Part shown: piece by piece, positions 30,821 to 38,159 of the stretch
Layout of the letters: every line of letters begins with the position of its first letter
Position numbering within the stretch: position 1 is the first letter of the stretch
DNA from: a virus
DNA: 40,377 nt
Strand: one strand, 5' to 3'
Virus record (IMG/VR): IMGVR_UViG_3300027749_003598
Location: 1-40,377 of that record
The notes under the pieces: model-generated
What the model was told of the DNA's origin: nothing
Databases searched by the model: none
The model's input: the letters and a program-made list of their open reading frames with translations, nothing else
Program-made: the position numbers and the translations under genes

Positions 30821-31603
30821 TTACACCTTGCTGTATTTTAATAACACTGAATGATCTGTTTGATTCGGATGCCAATCAGCTCGCATAAAGTCCCACATGT
30901 GTTTTGCACTGCAACGGATCAATCCGCTTTGTTTGTCAAACAACATGGTCCAAGCATCTTTGGCTGTCTGCCACTTCCACAATTGTTTATCGGCATGCAA
31001 AAACATTATGGTATGTTTGCACATGTAATATGTATAATACATTAAAACGTATAGCATTGCAAGTCTTCTGGTAGATGTTTTGCCACCAATTGCATTCCAA
31101 ACATCCATGGCCACTGCTTTGTGTTCTATCTCCTCGATGCCATGCCAACGCCACACTTGTTCAAAGTGTGGATGCATTTTCTTAAGACTAGTCCTGTACT
31201 TGAGGAACAATTCAGCATTAGTAGCTGTGATATGTTCAATACAAATGGTTGCTGCCAGACAAGCACGATTGCCCCAATTGGGTCTAATCTTGGTCCAGAA
31301 TACATTCATGTCGTCTTCGACCCGTTTGCTTGGCAAGCCTTGACGTTCCATCCATTCATTGTACTGTATGTGTAAATGCCGGTGCCAGTTTTCCTGTTTG
31401 ATAAACTCTTGTATTTCAGCAAGTTGTTGTGGATCAGTAAGACGATCTCGATATGGCTTTATACTGTCAATAAAGAAACGTTCACCATCAGGGAAAGTTA
31501 CGCTGAGTGCATTGAGGAAATGTGTTTTAAAGGGACTGTGATCATTCCAGTGTTGTGGAAGTTCTTGTGTCCAATCTAGTTTGAGTGGGTGGCTTGTAAA
31601 CAT
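30821..31603 (-). CDS. Ferritin-like diiron enzyme (metal-dependent hydrolase family, PF10118-like)
   Basis: A 260-residue protein of the family annotated as predicted metal-dependent hydrolase, which has a four-helix diiron core. Ligand motifs in order: FPDGERFFIDSIKPYRD (Glu41), FIKQENWHRHLH (E71-x-x-H74), TICIEHITAT (Glu123) and WHGIEEIEHKAVAMDVW (E157, E160-H161). This carboxylate-histidine pattern is that of oxygen-using diiron enzymes. With acyl carrier protein as the next gene, oxidation or desaturation of an acyl-ACP is the attractive guess. No ribosome site; the late box 31607-31615 is four bases before the ATG, so the mRNA may be leaderless. Confidence 0.86.
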   Translation of the reverse strand: MFTSHPLKLDWTQELPQHWNDHSPFKTHFLNALSVTFPDGERFFIDSIKPYRDRLTDPQQLAEIQEFIKQENWHRHLHIQYNEWMERQGLPSKRVEDDMNVFWTKIRPNWGNRACLAATICIEHITATNAELFLKYRTSLKKMHPHFEQVWRWHGIEEIEHKAVAMDVWNAIGGKTSTRRLAMLYVLMYYTYYMCKHTIMFLHADKQLWKWQTAKDAWTMLFDKQSGLIRCSAKHMWDFMRADWHPNQTDHSVLLKYSKV

Positions 31604-31620
31604 ACGATATTTATCGTATG
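31601..31620. repeat. Near-perfect 20-bp palindrome holding a late promoter and a start codon
   Basis: Nine-base arms CATACGATA and TATCGTATG around AA. One arm contains the ATG of the diiron enzyme; the centre is the GATAAATAT late box. It fills the gap between that ATG and the protease stop at 31621. Confidence 0.62.
31607..31615 (-). promoter_or_regulatory. Late-type promoter (GATAAATAT), near-leaderless
   Basis: GATAAATA then four bases then the ATG at 31603. Predicted start is within one base of the ATG. Confidence 0.58.
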
Positions 31621-33183
31621 TTACAATCCTGAATATCCGCTGTGATACGGATTGTACAAGTACTTGTTGGCCGCTCCCAACAATGCTGTTTGATTAGTCC
31701 AAGCATTAGTACTAGTTGTTGGATTGTATAATTGATTAGTTTTAGCTTGTGTAGTAATCCAACTTTTAACCTGTGCTGGAGTTGCTGTTGTATTGCCCTG
31801 TAGGTATAATGCAACTACTCCAGTGACATTTGGAGTTGCCATACTAGTTCCTGAAATCTTACAAGCGTTGTAGGTATTTTGTTGTTCTGTACCAAACAAA
31901 TATTGAAATGGTGTAAAACTACTTTGATTACTAGTGCTGCTTGTGATGTCAGTGCCTGGACTAATAATGTCACAACCTGGACCACGTTCGCTGTAATTGG
32001 CCAATTGTTCCAAGTAATTGGTTTTATTGCGAACAGTTGCACTATCACTCGCACTCACACGAATTGTTCCAATAGGGCTTCCGCCGCGATGATAGTATAT
32101 AGGCGTATCAGCTGGTGCAATGGCGCTGGAAAAACTATGAGTGTAATAATTATTATAATCTCGCCCGCCATCTATATCAATCTTGTGCCCATAATTTCCA
32201 GCAGCTGTGACATAAACAATACCAGCGGCTTGACCTTGTGTTATACGCATATCAGTAGCTGGATCCGTTACACAATGCTCCGGCCCTACCATACCCTTAC
32301 TAGGCAAATATTGTGAACCACTAGAATAACTAGTAGTGGAACCTTCGTAAACAATCTTTTTAATATTCTTTTGACTTAGACGAAATGGATTGTCGCTATA
32401 ATACCAAACGTAGCCCCAGCTCATGTTAACCACAGTTGGTCGACGACTTCCACCTTGTGCAAATTTTTTAAGATGCCAGGCACGCAATATATCAAATGCT
32501 GTGTAAGGATCAAAACTCTTTGTACCGCCTGGAGAATTGTCAAATATGCGTAGGCTATAAATGTTAGCGCCTTTAGCAGCACCGTAAGTCTTGCCTGCGG
32601 ATATTCCAGCCACATGAGTACCGTGCGAGCCTTCTCCAGAGATACTGTAATCATAAAATCCAGTAGGCATTGTTCCTGCTACACCTGCATCTTGGAACCA
32701 GTTAATTTCTTTTAGTCTTGAACCAAACTCTGGATGTCCGGTTTGTACACCGTCATCCATTATAACAATGTCAACACCTGTGCCATCGCGGTTGGCAGCA
32801 TAAGTTGTACCTGTGGTATTTTCTGTATTGGCTAATGTAGCACGACGAAGGCCCCAGTTGACATTATACAAATCTGGATTGATAGCACGACGAGCAAAAT
32901 TGCCGGCTGTGTTATTATAGGCACGGGGAGTTTGTGTTACATCTGGTGCCACATGCGGACGTGCAACATGCGGACGTGCGGCGCTAGTAGGTAGTTTGTA
33001 GTGTATGTGTGCTACCCGAGGATCATTGGCCAGTTTGGCCGCTTCCTCGTTGGTCAGCATGTAGTGATAAGTTAGTTCGTTTAAAGGAACTAGATCCGCT
33101 ACTTCAGTGCCATCGGCCATTAGCTCAGCATGCAAACTATCTATATCTGCTTCGCTATGGGCAACAATAACACATTCTTTCAT
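31621..33183 (-). CDS. Subtilisin-like serine protease (S8 family)
   Basis: A 520-residue subtilase. Catalytic residues are visible: Asp143 in IVIMDDGVQTGHPE, His187 in EGSHGTHVAGI and Ser447 in ISGTSMATPNVTG, with oxyanion Asn330 in VTAAGN. The N-terminal 70 residues look like an I9-type inhibitor or prodomain (MKECVIVAHSEADIDSLHAE and on), followed by a duplicated ARPHV-ARPHV linker. There is no signal peptide, so the enzyme stays in the cytoplasm, travels in the virion, or is freed by lysis. The active-site set is complete. It follows a 69-residue gene by a one-base overlap. Possible roles are virion maturation or digestion of host surface protein. Confidence 0.94.
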   Translation of the reverse strand: MKECVIVAHSEADIDSLHAELMADGTEVADLVPLNELTYHYMLTNEEAAKLANDPRVAHIHYKLPTSAARPHVARPHVAPDVTQTPRAYNNTAGNFARRAINPDLYNVNWGLRRATLANTENTTGTTYAANRDGTGVDIVIMDDGVQTGHPEFGSRLKEINWFQDAGVAGTMPTGFYDYSISGEGSHGTHVAGISAGKTYGAAKGANIYSLRIFDNSPGGTKSFDPYTAFDILRAWHLKKFAQGGSRRPTVVNMSWGYVWYYSDNPFRLSQKNIKKIVYEGSTTSYSSGSQYLPSKGMVGPEHCVTDPATDMRITQGQAAGIVYVTAAGNYGHKIDIDGGRDYNNYYTHSFSSAIAPADTPIYYHRGGSPIGTIRVSASDSATVRNKTNYLEQLANYSERGPGCDIISPGTDITSSTSNQSSFTPFQYLFGTEQQNTYNACKISGTSMATPNVTGVVALYLQGNTTATPAQVKSWITTQAKTNQLYNPTTSTNAWTNQTALLGAANKYLYNPYHSGYSGL

Positions 33184-33392
33184 TATTTTCTACTAGTAAG
33201 TCTATTTGCATGAAACGCTGCAATCTTTGCCATGCGTTCTTCGCTCAGAGGTTTTAGTTTGGTAATTTTATTACCTTCTAATCCCATTGTTGCTCGTATT
33301 TCTGCATTTTGTTGTTTGCGAGCGTCTAACTTTGCTTGCCCGGTTGCACGAGCCAGTGTAACCTTACTTGGTGAAAATGTGTTGTTTGCCAT
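33183..33392 (-). CDS. Small basic protein, 69 residues
   Basis: A basic, helical, cysteine-free protein: MANNTFSPSKVTLARATGQA, then KLDARKQQNAEIRATMGLEG and a C-terminal helix with LSEERMAKIAAFHANRLTSRK. No domain is recognised. Ribosome site AAGGAAAAATC. It sits between the first paralogous virion protein and the protease, overlapping the protease start by one base, so it could be a partner of either. Function unknown. Confidence 0.68.
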   Translation of the reverse strand: MANNTFSPSKVTLARATGQAKLDARKQQNAEIRATMGLEGNKITKLKPLSEERMAKIAAFHANRLTSRK

Positions 33393-33401
33393 GATTTTTC
33401 C

Positions 33402-34193
33402 TTAAAAGTTGTTTGGACTAGCCAAACTAAATCCTGAATCGCCAGCCAGCTTACCTGGAGCAAAACTCCAACCTAGATCATCACAATACGCAACGCTCCA
33501 GCCGTCGCCGTTGCCGCCGTAACCGTAGACGCTGTCGTTTAATGCGTCGGATAACGCACTGGCCAAGTCTGTTGGAATAGAATTCTCGCCAGCATCGTGG
33601 CCTTGTTCAGGTTCGTCGTCACCATTCTCGTCGTAATCACTAGTAGTCAATTCATCACTTATGCCAAATACAAAGTTGCCAAATGTGTCAGTATAGATAG
33701 CCCAATCCAACGGAGTTGGTGCTCCAAGATAATATATCTCAGCTACTTTTTGTATAGCACGAACAATATAAGAATAAAAACTATCCGGATCATTAAAGCC
33801 TGCACGAACAATGGTGCCGCCAGTTACTGGATTGCCTGATTGATACCAGTCAACTGTGACACTGCTGGTGGTGGCAGCTACCACGGTGTATTCGCCGTTG
33901 TACTGGGTGTGATCCATGTCAGAAACAAATATGGTGTCTCCCGCTGCATAAGGAGCTGTGGACTGTTCACTGAACGTGTAGGTCACTTGCTTGCCGTCTG
34001 CTGTGCCGCCTTGCACGTTAATGGCACCGTCGTAAAAATTATGAGTATTGGTGTACAAGGAATAATAGATACTGAAAGTAAAAAACTTTAAGTTTCTAGT
34101 ACCAAACAAACTGCTTGGTTGTACTTTTTGTGTGTTTAGTGCAACGCCAAGTGCATTGTTTGGGTTGTATAAATTACCTGCGTATCTTGTCAT
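33402..34193 (-). CDS. Paralogous virion-type protein E (263 residues)
   Basis: Member of a five-copy family in this window. N-terminal family block: MTRYAGNLYNPNN, then SSLFGTRNLKFFTFSI. A second family block, FYSYIVRAIQKVAEIYYLGAP, lies at about residues 138-160. Between them is an inserted beta module (about 60-125) with APYAAGDTIFVSD and YNGEYTVVAA, shared only with copy D. The C-terminus is unlike the other copies (Asp/Glu-rich, then Gly-rich). Ribosome site AAGGAAC; no promoter of its own, so it is transcribed with copy D nine bases upstream. Role unknown; fibre, decoration or baseplate-like. Confidence 0.8.
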   Translation of the reverse strand: MTRYAGNLYNPNNALGVALNTQKVQPSSLFGTRNLKFFTFSIYYSLYTNTHNFYDGAINVQGGTADGKQVTYTFSEQSTAPYAAGDTIFVSDMDHTQYNGEYTVVAATTSSVTVDWYQSGNPVTGGTIVRAGFNDPDSFYSYIVRAIQKVAEIYYLGAPTPLDWAIYTDTFGNFVFGISDELTTSDYDENGDDEPEQGHDAGENSIPTDLASALSDALNDSVYGYGGNGDGWSVAYCDDLGWSFAPGKLAGDSGFSLASPNNF

Positions 34194-34202
34194 GATTGTT
34201 CC

Positions 34203-35087
34203 TTAAAGTGATGTTAGGCCAATATTTGATTTTAATCTGTAAATATCAAAGTTGGTGCTGTTTAATTGGTTATCTACTAATACTTGGTATATGGCAAACC
34301 AGAAATTTGCAGGAACAATGGTGCCGCCAAAACTTCCATCACAGCAATAGCATTCGCCGTCGCCTGCTATTCCCATATAGTCAGTATCGCCAAAATTTCC
34401 ACTGCCTCTTGGTAAGAATGGCTCAGCATCATCTACTACAGCAAATGTAAAGCAATCAGCACCTAGGTCAGCAAATACATAAGCACCTGACAAATCATCA
34501 AAGGTGCTGGCAGCTGTGGTGCTGTTAAATTCAACATAAGTTGGTGTACATGCTGTAACAAAATGCTGGTCACTCAAATTGCAATTATATGTAGCATCAA
34601 CATTGACAACTTGCACAGGATCGCCCACGTTGAATGGAGCAGTGCCTTGATTTGAACCAAATGTTAATCTAGCAATTCCAACTGAAGCGGTAGGTTCAGC
34701 CTTTATAACACTAATATGATTGGTAGGATAAACAGGTTTGAAACCGTACCAGTTGCTTTGCTGATTTAATGTACTGGTTGCTGAGTTTTGCGGTGTGCCC
34801 ACATAGAACAATTCAGCTCCGCCACCACCACCGCCTCGGATATCACCGTTGCCTTCTGTATTAGATCCGTCGCCGACGCCGCCTATAAAACTGCCTTGCT
34901 GAATAGCACGAACCATTTGATAGAATAGGCTGTTGTTTTCAGCATAGTTTTCAGCCAGACCATGATCCTGTTCGACCCATACTGTGTACCATGCTAGTTT
35001 GCGTGTGCCAAAGTTTGAACTGGGTGCTGTTCTGCGATAGTTTTGTGCTAGTGTAGTGTTTACTAGATTACCTGAATATACTGGCAT
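34203..35087 (-). CDS. Paralogous virion-type protein D (294 residues)
   Basis: Largest copy of the family. N-terminal block MPVYSGNLVNTTLAQNYRRT and SSNFGTRKLAWYTVWV; second block LFYQMVRAIQQGSF at about residue 55. An inserted beta module with GTAPFNVGDPVQVVN matches that of copy E. The C-terminal part has a glycine-rich stretch (DIRGGGGGGAE), a Cys pair (GECYCCDG) and a helix with ANFWFAIYQVLVDNQ. Ribosome site TTAGGAGAC; late promoter 35111-35120. Probably a virion surface component, judged by promoter type and family. Confidence 0.8.
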   Translation of the reverse strand: MPVYSGNLVNTTLAQNYRRTAPSSNFGTRKLAWYTVWVEQDHGLAENYAENNSLFYQMVRAIQQGSFIGGVGDGSNTEGNGDIRGGGGGGAELFYVGTPQNSATSTLNQQSNWYGFKPVYPTNHISVIKAEPTASVGIARLTFGSNQGTAPFNVGDPVQVVNVDATYNCNLSDQHFVTACTPTYVEFNSTTAASTFDDLSGAYVFADLGADCFTFAVVDDAEPFLPRGSGNFGDTDYMGIAGDGECYCCDGSFGGTIVPANFWFAIYQVLVDNQLNSTNFDIYRLKSNIGLTSL

Positions 35088-35110
35088 TATTGTCTCCTAA
35101 ATGCGTTTGT

Positions 35111-35120
35111 ATTATTTATA
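35111..35120 (-). promoter_or_regulatory. Late-type promoter (TATAAATAAT)
   Basis: Full TATAAATA box on the minus strand about 25 bases before the ATG of copy D, and just downstream of the terminator of copy C. Confidence 0.66.
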
Positions 35121-35133
35121 TGTTCTAGTCAAC

Positions 35134-35154
35134 AAAAAAGCACCCTAAGGTGCT
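35134..35154 (-). terminator. Rho-independent terminator after paralogue C
   Basis: Minus strand stem AGCACC/GGTGCT with TTAG loop, then six T. Confidence 0.85.
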
Positions 35155-35175
35155 TGATTGTGACATCATTGTGAA

Positions 35176-35685
35176 TTATGGGTTGCCAGTGGTATATGAA
35201 TTCTCTTCAAATTCAGTTTTGGTAGCATATTCTTGATATATATCGTTAACTGACCAACCATCATAACTGTTGTGATTAGTGGCTGGAGCACCGTACAAGT
35301 AAAATTGTTGAACGTTAACACTGCTGTTACCTGTTACTTCTTGCAATGCTTGTTCAAGTGTAGTGGCCTGTGTATTAGGATGTTGAACACCTGTGATGTC
35401 GTTGTTTGGACCGTCGTTGAATGTGTCTTCAAATACTGCTACCATGAACTTGTTCCAACCTGAATCGTTAACAATATACGGTGCACCTACCATAACAATT
35501 TCTGCACGGGTTTGGATACAATCAATCACAGTGTTAAACAATGCCATGTCTAACACACCGTTTTCTGAATCTACGTCTAAACTTCCAATTTTGTACCAAA
35601 CTACTTTGCGTGTACCAAAACGACTGAATGGTACGATTTGTTGGCGATAGTTAGCTGCTACTGAAGTTCCAATTAATGATGGCAT
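35176..35685 (-). CDS. Paralogous virion-type protein C (169 residues)
   Basis: Shortest member. N-terminal block MPSLIGTSVAANYRQ and FSRFGTRKVVWYKIG. Second block ALFNTVIDCIQTRAEIVMVGAP at about 47-68. Third block TTLEQALQEVTGNSSVNVQQ at about 110-129, shared with copies A and B. C-terminus unique and Tyr/Asn/Glu-rich. Ribosome site CAGGAG; its late promoter (35715-35723) lies inside the end of the pirin gene. Own terminator downstream. Confidence 0.8.
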   Translation of the reverse strand: MPSLIGTSVAANYRQQIVPFSRFGTRKVVWYKIGSLDVDSENGVLDMALFNTVIDCIQTRAEIVMVGAPYIVNDSGWNKFMVAVFEDTFNDGPNNDITGVQHPNTQATTLEQALQEVTGNSSVNVQQFYLYGAPATNHNSYDGWSVNDIYQEYATKTEFEENSYTTGNP

Positions 35686-35707
35686 AATATTCTCCTGTTT
35701 ATGCTGT

Positions 35708-36370
35708 TTATAATTTATTTATCTCAAACAATATGATATGTGTGTTATCTATGCGTTCTATCAAGGTCTGTTCGTAAAGTTCGGCGCTGTCGCCCGATTC
35801 CAGCACAACTCCATTGATTCTACATGATCCTTCCAGCACCAGCAGGTATGCATCACCATCAGTGACCACATGATCTTCCATGATGCCAGCATAAACTGTG
35901 ATGCCCTTGTTGGCCAAAGTAACGGGCAAGGCGGCAAACCCAGGTGTTGTATCAATCAAAGTATATCTGGCTGTCATATCTGCAGGAGTATGGTCCGCTG
36001 GATACATGATCCAGATCTGCAGGTAACGGTTGGGTTGGGTGCTGGCGTTGGCTTCACTGTGCCATATGCTGTTGCCGCACCACATGTGCTGTACTTGTCC
36101 AGCCCGTGCTGTGAGTTCATTGCCCAAGTTGTCTTTATGGCTCACTGAACCAGAAACCACATAGCTGAGTATGTCCAAGTGCTGGTGTTCGTGCCATGTG
36201 GTTTCAAAGCCTGGCTGTGTTCTGTCATCGTTTATGGTCTTGATGGGTCCCCAATGAGTGTAGGCAGGATCTTGATAGCCTTCAAATGAGAAACTTCTAT
36301 AGCTGTGTATGAGTCCAGTTCGCGGCGGTTGCACAAATCCCCTCTCGTTGTTGTGTCTTATCTTAATCAT
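35708..36370 (-). CDS. Pirin family protein (bicupin)
   Basis: A 220-residue pirin, a metal-binding bicupin; bacterial members can be quercetinases or regulators. The N-terminal cupin has the metal site pattern WHEHQHLDILSYVVSG, a His pair with a third His, and a further site in QHMWCGNSIWHSEAN. The second cupin is degenerate (GDAYLLVLEGSCRIN). The frame extends to 36400, but the ATG at 36370 (MIKIRHNNERG) fits the family. No ribosome site; late box GTTAAATAC at 36374-36382 predicts a leaderless mRNA. It lies as a foreign gene among the virion paralogues. Role in the phage is unknown. Confidence 0.91.
   Translation of the reverse strand: MIKIRHNNERGFVQPPRTGLIHSYRSFSFEGYQDPAYTHWGPIKTINDDRTQPGFETTWHEHQHLDILSYVVSGSVSHKDNLGNELTARAGQVQHMWCGNSIWHSEANASTQPNRYLQIWIMYPADHTPADMTARYTLIDTTPGFAALPVTLANKGITVYAGIMEDHVVTDGDAYLLVLEGSCRINGVVLESGDSAELYEQTLIERIDNTHIILFEINKL
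35715..35723 (-). promoter_or_regulatory. Late-type promoter inside pirin end (GATAAATAA)
   Basis: GATAAATAA falls in the last codons of the pirin gene (Glu-Ile-Asn-Lys) and serves copy C, with a leader of about 24 bases. Confidence 0.58.
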
Positions 36371-36373
36371 GCT

Positions 36374-36382
36374 GTATTTAAC
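36374..36382 (-). promoter_or_regulatory. Late-type promoter (GTTAAATAC), near-leaderless
   Basis: GTTAAATA then four bases then the pirin ATG. Predicted start within one base of the ATG. Confidence 0.58.
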
Positions 36383-36388
36383 GGCGAC

Positions 36389-36414
36389 AAAAAAGCCCAC
36401 TGAAAAAGTGGGCT
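36389..36414 (-). terminator. Rho-independent terminator after paralogue B
   Basis: Minus strand stem AGCCCAC/GTGGGCT, loop TTTTTCA, then six T. Confidence 0.86.
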
Positions 36415-36441
36415 GTTTGTTGTGCTACTAGTAACTAGTGA

Positions 36442-36972
36442 TTAGCAATCTTGCCAAATGCTTTCGTCTGAGTACATTTGAGTTGCGCTTCTCAATCCAG
36501 CTCCGTGGAATATTTTGTAAGTTGCATCGCATTCGCCGCCGGTGGCTGCATTGATAGCCTGTTCAATGTTTTGAGCATTGGGATTGTATTCAGGGCTAAA
36601 GTTGAGATTGTTATCATCCAATCCAGTTTGATCGTTTGGGCCTTGGGTGTCGTCGTTTCCGTTGTAGTCAGTGCCTTGCTCAACGCCAATTTGAGTACGA
36701 TTTCCATCGTTCAGTGTGTCATATGCCACTACCACAATAAAGTCATTGACTGTGGGCTCACCCAGCATCTGGATTTCTGCCACAGTTTGAATGCCGCGTA
36801 CAGCTTTGCTGTACAAGCTGTTGGGTGCGTATGGGTTGGTGCCCACACCACTTAAATTTATTTCCAGTATCTGTAGTTGACGTGTGCTGAAACGTGTGCT
36901 GGGTTTGGTTCTAGCATAGTTGGCCACTAGAGTTGAGTTATTTGCGACTTGGTCGCCTGCATATCTTGCCAT
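36442..36972 (-). CDS. Paralogous virion-type protein B (176 residues)
   Basis: N-terminal block MARYAGDQVANNSTLVANYA and TRFSTRQLQILEINL. Second block YSKAVRGIQTVAEIQMLGEP at about 55-74. Third block QNIEQAINAATGGECD at about 130-145. C-terminus unique, with two Cys. The frame extends to 36999, but the ATG at 36972 has the ribosome site (ACAGGAG) and matches the family start. Own late promoter (37019-37026), leader hairpin and terminator, so it is a single-gene unit. Confidence 0.82.
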   Translation of the reverse strand: MARYAGDQVANNSTLVANYARTKPSTRFSTRQLQILEINLSGVGTNPYAPNSLYSKAVRGIQTVAEIQMLGEPTVNDFIVVVAYDTLNDGNRTQIGVEQGTDYNGNDDTQGPNDQTGLDDNNLNFSPEYNPNAQNIEQAINAATGGECDATYKIFHGAGLRSATQMYSDESIWQDC

Positions 36973-36994
36973 GTTTGTTCTCCTGTTTTTTTCA

Positions 36995-37009
36995 ATCACA
37001 CTGTGTGAT
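36995..37009 (-). other. Leader palindrome of paralogue B mRNA
   Basis: ATCACAC-T-GTGTGAT right behind the predicted transcript start (near 37014). May protect the 5' end; the one-base loop means that the real helix is shorter. Confidence 0.45.
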
Positions 37010-37018
37010 CATTGTGTA

Positions 37019-37026
37019 GTATTTAG
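37019..37026 (-). promoter_or_regulatory. Late-type promoter (CTAAATAC)
   Basis: CTAAATAC on the minus strand about 46 bases before the ATG of copy B. Confidence 0.55.
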
Positions 37027-37036
37027 TTCAGCCAAC

Positions 37037-37059
37037 AAAAAAGGGTTCCGAAGAACCCT
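37037..37059 (-). terminator. Rho-independent terminator after paralogue A
   Basis: Minus strand stem AGGGTTC/GAACCCT with TTCG tetraloop, then six T. Confidence 0.88.
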
Positions 37060-37092
37060 AATCTGCTTCCCATCCCTTTGAGAATTTACCAA

Positions 37093-37635
37093 TTAATAAG
37101 CATTGCCTGTTGGAGTGAATGTGATGCCAACTGGAAATACTGGTTGTACTGTGACACTGCCGTCGCCGGTTGCAGCTTGTACTGATTGCTCGATTGAGCG
37201 AGCGTTTGTATTGGCTGAATTGGCATTTTGCATGTCAGCATTGGCACTGGCCGCTGTGTCCACATAGATACCAACAACAAACTTTGCTTTACCAGTAACA
37301 ACTGCTACATCTCCAACAAAGCATACTTCAGCAGCCAATTGCACACCACTGATTGCACGTGAAACGTGGCTGTCAGTCACATAGATGCCAGTTTCTGGAA
37401 TCACTGTACCTTCATTATTGTCATATATTGCGTATGTTTCGCCTGTACCGCCCACGTTGTTGGTGTCGCTGACATCAACGTATGCATCTGTTGTGCTTGT
37501 GTTAACTGATAAGTTTTGAATGGCCAAAAATGCAATTTGACGTGTGCCAAAGTTGCTGAATGGTGCCATTGCACGACGATAGTTGGCTGCAACTGCGTCG
37601 CCGCCTGTGATTAAATTACCTGAATATTGTGCCAT
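37093..37635 (-). CDS. Paralogous virion-type protein A (180 residues)
   Basis: N-terminal block MAQYSGNLITGGDAVAANYR and FSNFGTRQIAFLAIQ, the clearest form of the family consensus. Second block VSRAISGVQLAAEVCFVGD at about 80-98. Third block RSIEQSVQAATGDGSVTVQP at about 146-165, ending with FPVGITFTPTGNAY. The ATG at 37635 has a strong ribosome site (GAGGAG) and is chosen over the longer frame to 37668. Own late promoter, leader hairpin and terminator. Confidence 0.82.
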   Translation of the reverse strand: MAQYSGNLITGGDAVAANYRRAMAPFSNFGTRQIAFLAIQNLSVNTSTTDAYVDVSDTNNVGGTGETYAIYDNNEGTVIPETGIYVTDSHVSRAISGVQLAAEVCFVGDVAVVTGKAKFVVGIYVDTAASANADMQNANSANTNARSIEQSVQAATGDGSVTVQPVFPVGITFTPTGNAY

Positions 37636-37662
37636 TTTAATTTCTCCTCGAATAGCATATCT

Positions 37663-37679
37663 GTTCACACTCTGTGAAC
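37663..37679 (-). other. Leader hairpin of paralogue A mRNA
   Basis: GTTCACA / TGTGAAC, seven pairs with a three-base loop, in the untranslated leader. Similar in place to the palindrome before copy B. Confidence 0.5.
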
Positions 37680-37704
37680 GACCTTCCTAAAAGGCCTTTG
37701 TACT

Positions 37705-37713
37705 ATTATTTAG
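37705..37713 (-). promoter_or_regulatory. Late-type promoter (CTAAATAAT)
   Basis: CTAAATAAT on the minus strand, about 75 bases before the ATG of copy A. Confidence 0.48.
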
Positions 37714-37762
37714 TTGAGTTTGGAGGAATGCTAGAGTTATACCAAGATTTTGGTATGTACGT

Positions 37763-38014
37763 TTACTCTTTGCTTTCTTGGATACGCTTGATACCACGTT
37801 TAAACTTGTTGATATCGTTGGCTTTGATACTGTTGATAAATCGTCGTTCCAGTTCTGCAGCTGTTTCGATATCGTAGTTTTCACGTATCATGTCTAAGAG
37901 GTTAATAGCACTTTGTATAATATTCGATCCACGGCTTTCGATGACCAGCTCAGTATCTCTACTGAGACCAATATCGTTTAATTCTTGTAATATACTACGG
38001 GTGCTTTTACGCAT
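37763..38014 (-). CDS. Conserved-looking phage protein, 83 residues
   Basis: A fully helical, charged protein: MRKSTRSILQELNDIGLSRD, then TELVIESRGSNIIQSAINLL and ETAAELERRFINSIKANDIN, ending with KRGIKRIQESK. I recall proteins of this pattern as a small conserved gene in T4-like phages, without a proven role. Ribosome site AGAGAAC. It is the first gene of the minus-strand block, reading away from the divergent promoter region, with a late-type box at 38032-38040. Confidence 0.78.
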   Translation of the reverse strand: MRKSTRSILQELNDIGLSRDTELVIESRGSNIIQSAINLLDMIRENYDIETAAELERRFINSIKANDINKFKRGIKRIQESKE

Positions 38015-38031
38015 TATTGTTCTCTTTATAC

Positions 38032-38040
38032 GTTATTTAT
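38032..38040 (-). promoter_or_regulatory. Late-type promoter (ATAAATAAC)
   Basis: Minus-strand ATAAATAAC, the left-going member of a divergent pair. Confidence 0.48.
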
Positions 38041-38107
38041 TTGATTATACAGTCTAATTATCATTAGATCAATAAGGTTGATAAATGTTGCGGCTGCACA
38101 TATAATA

Positions 38108-38116
38108 CATAAATAC
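38108..38116 (+). promoter_or_regulatory. Late-type promoter (CATAAATAC), right-going
   Basis: Plus-strand CATAAATAC, about 45 bases before the ATG at 38160. With 38032-38040 it marks the point where transcription diverges. Confidence 0.58.
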
Positions 38117-38159
38117 TCAGTAGAAACCATGAGTAACTACAAACACACAGGAAAACACA

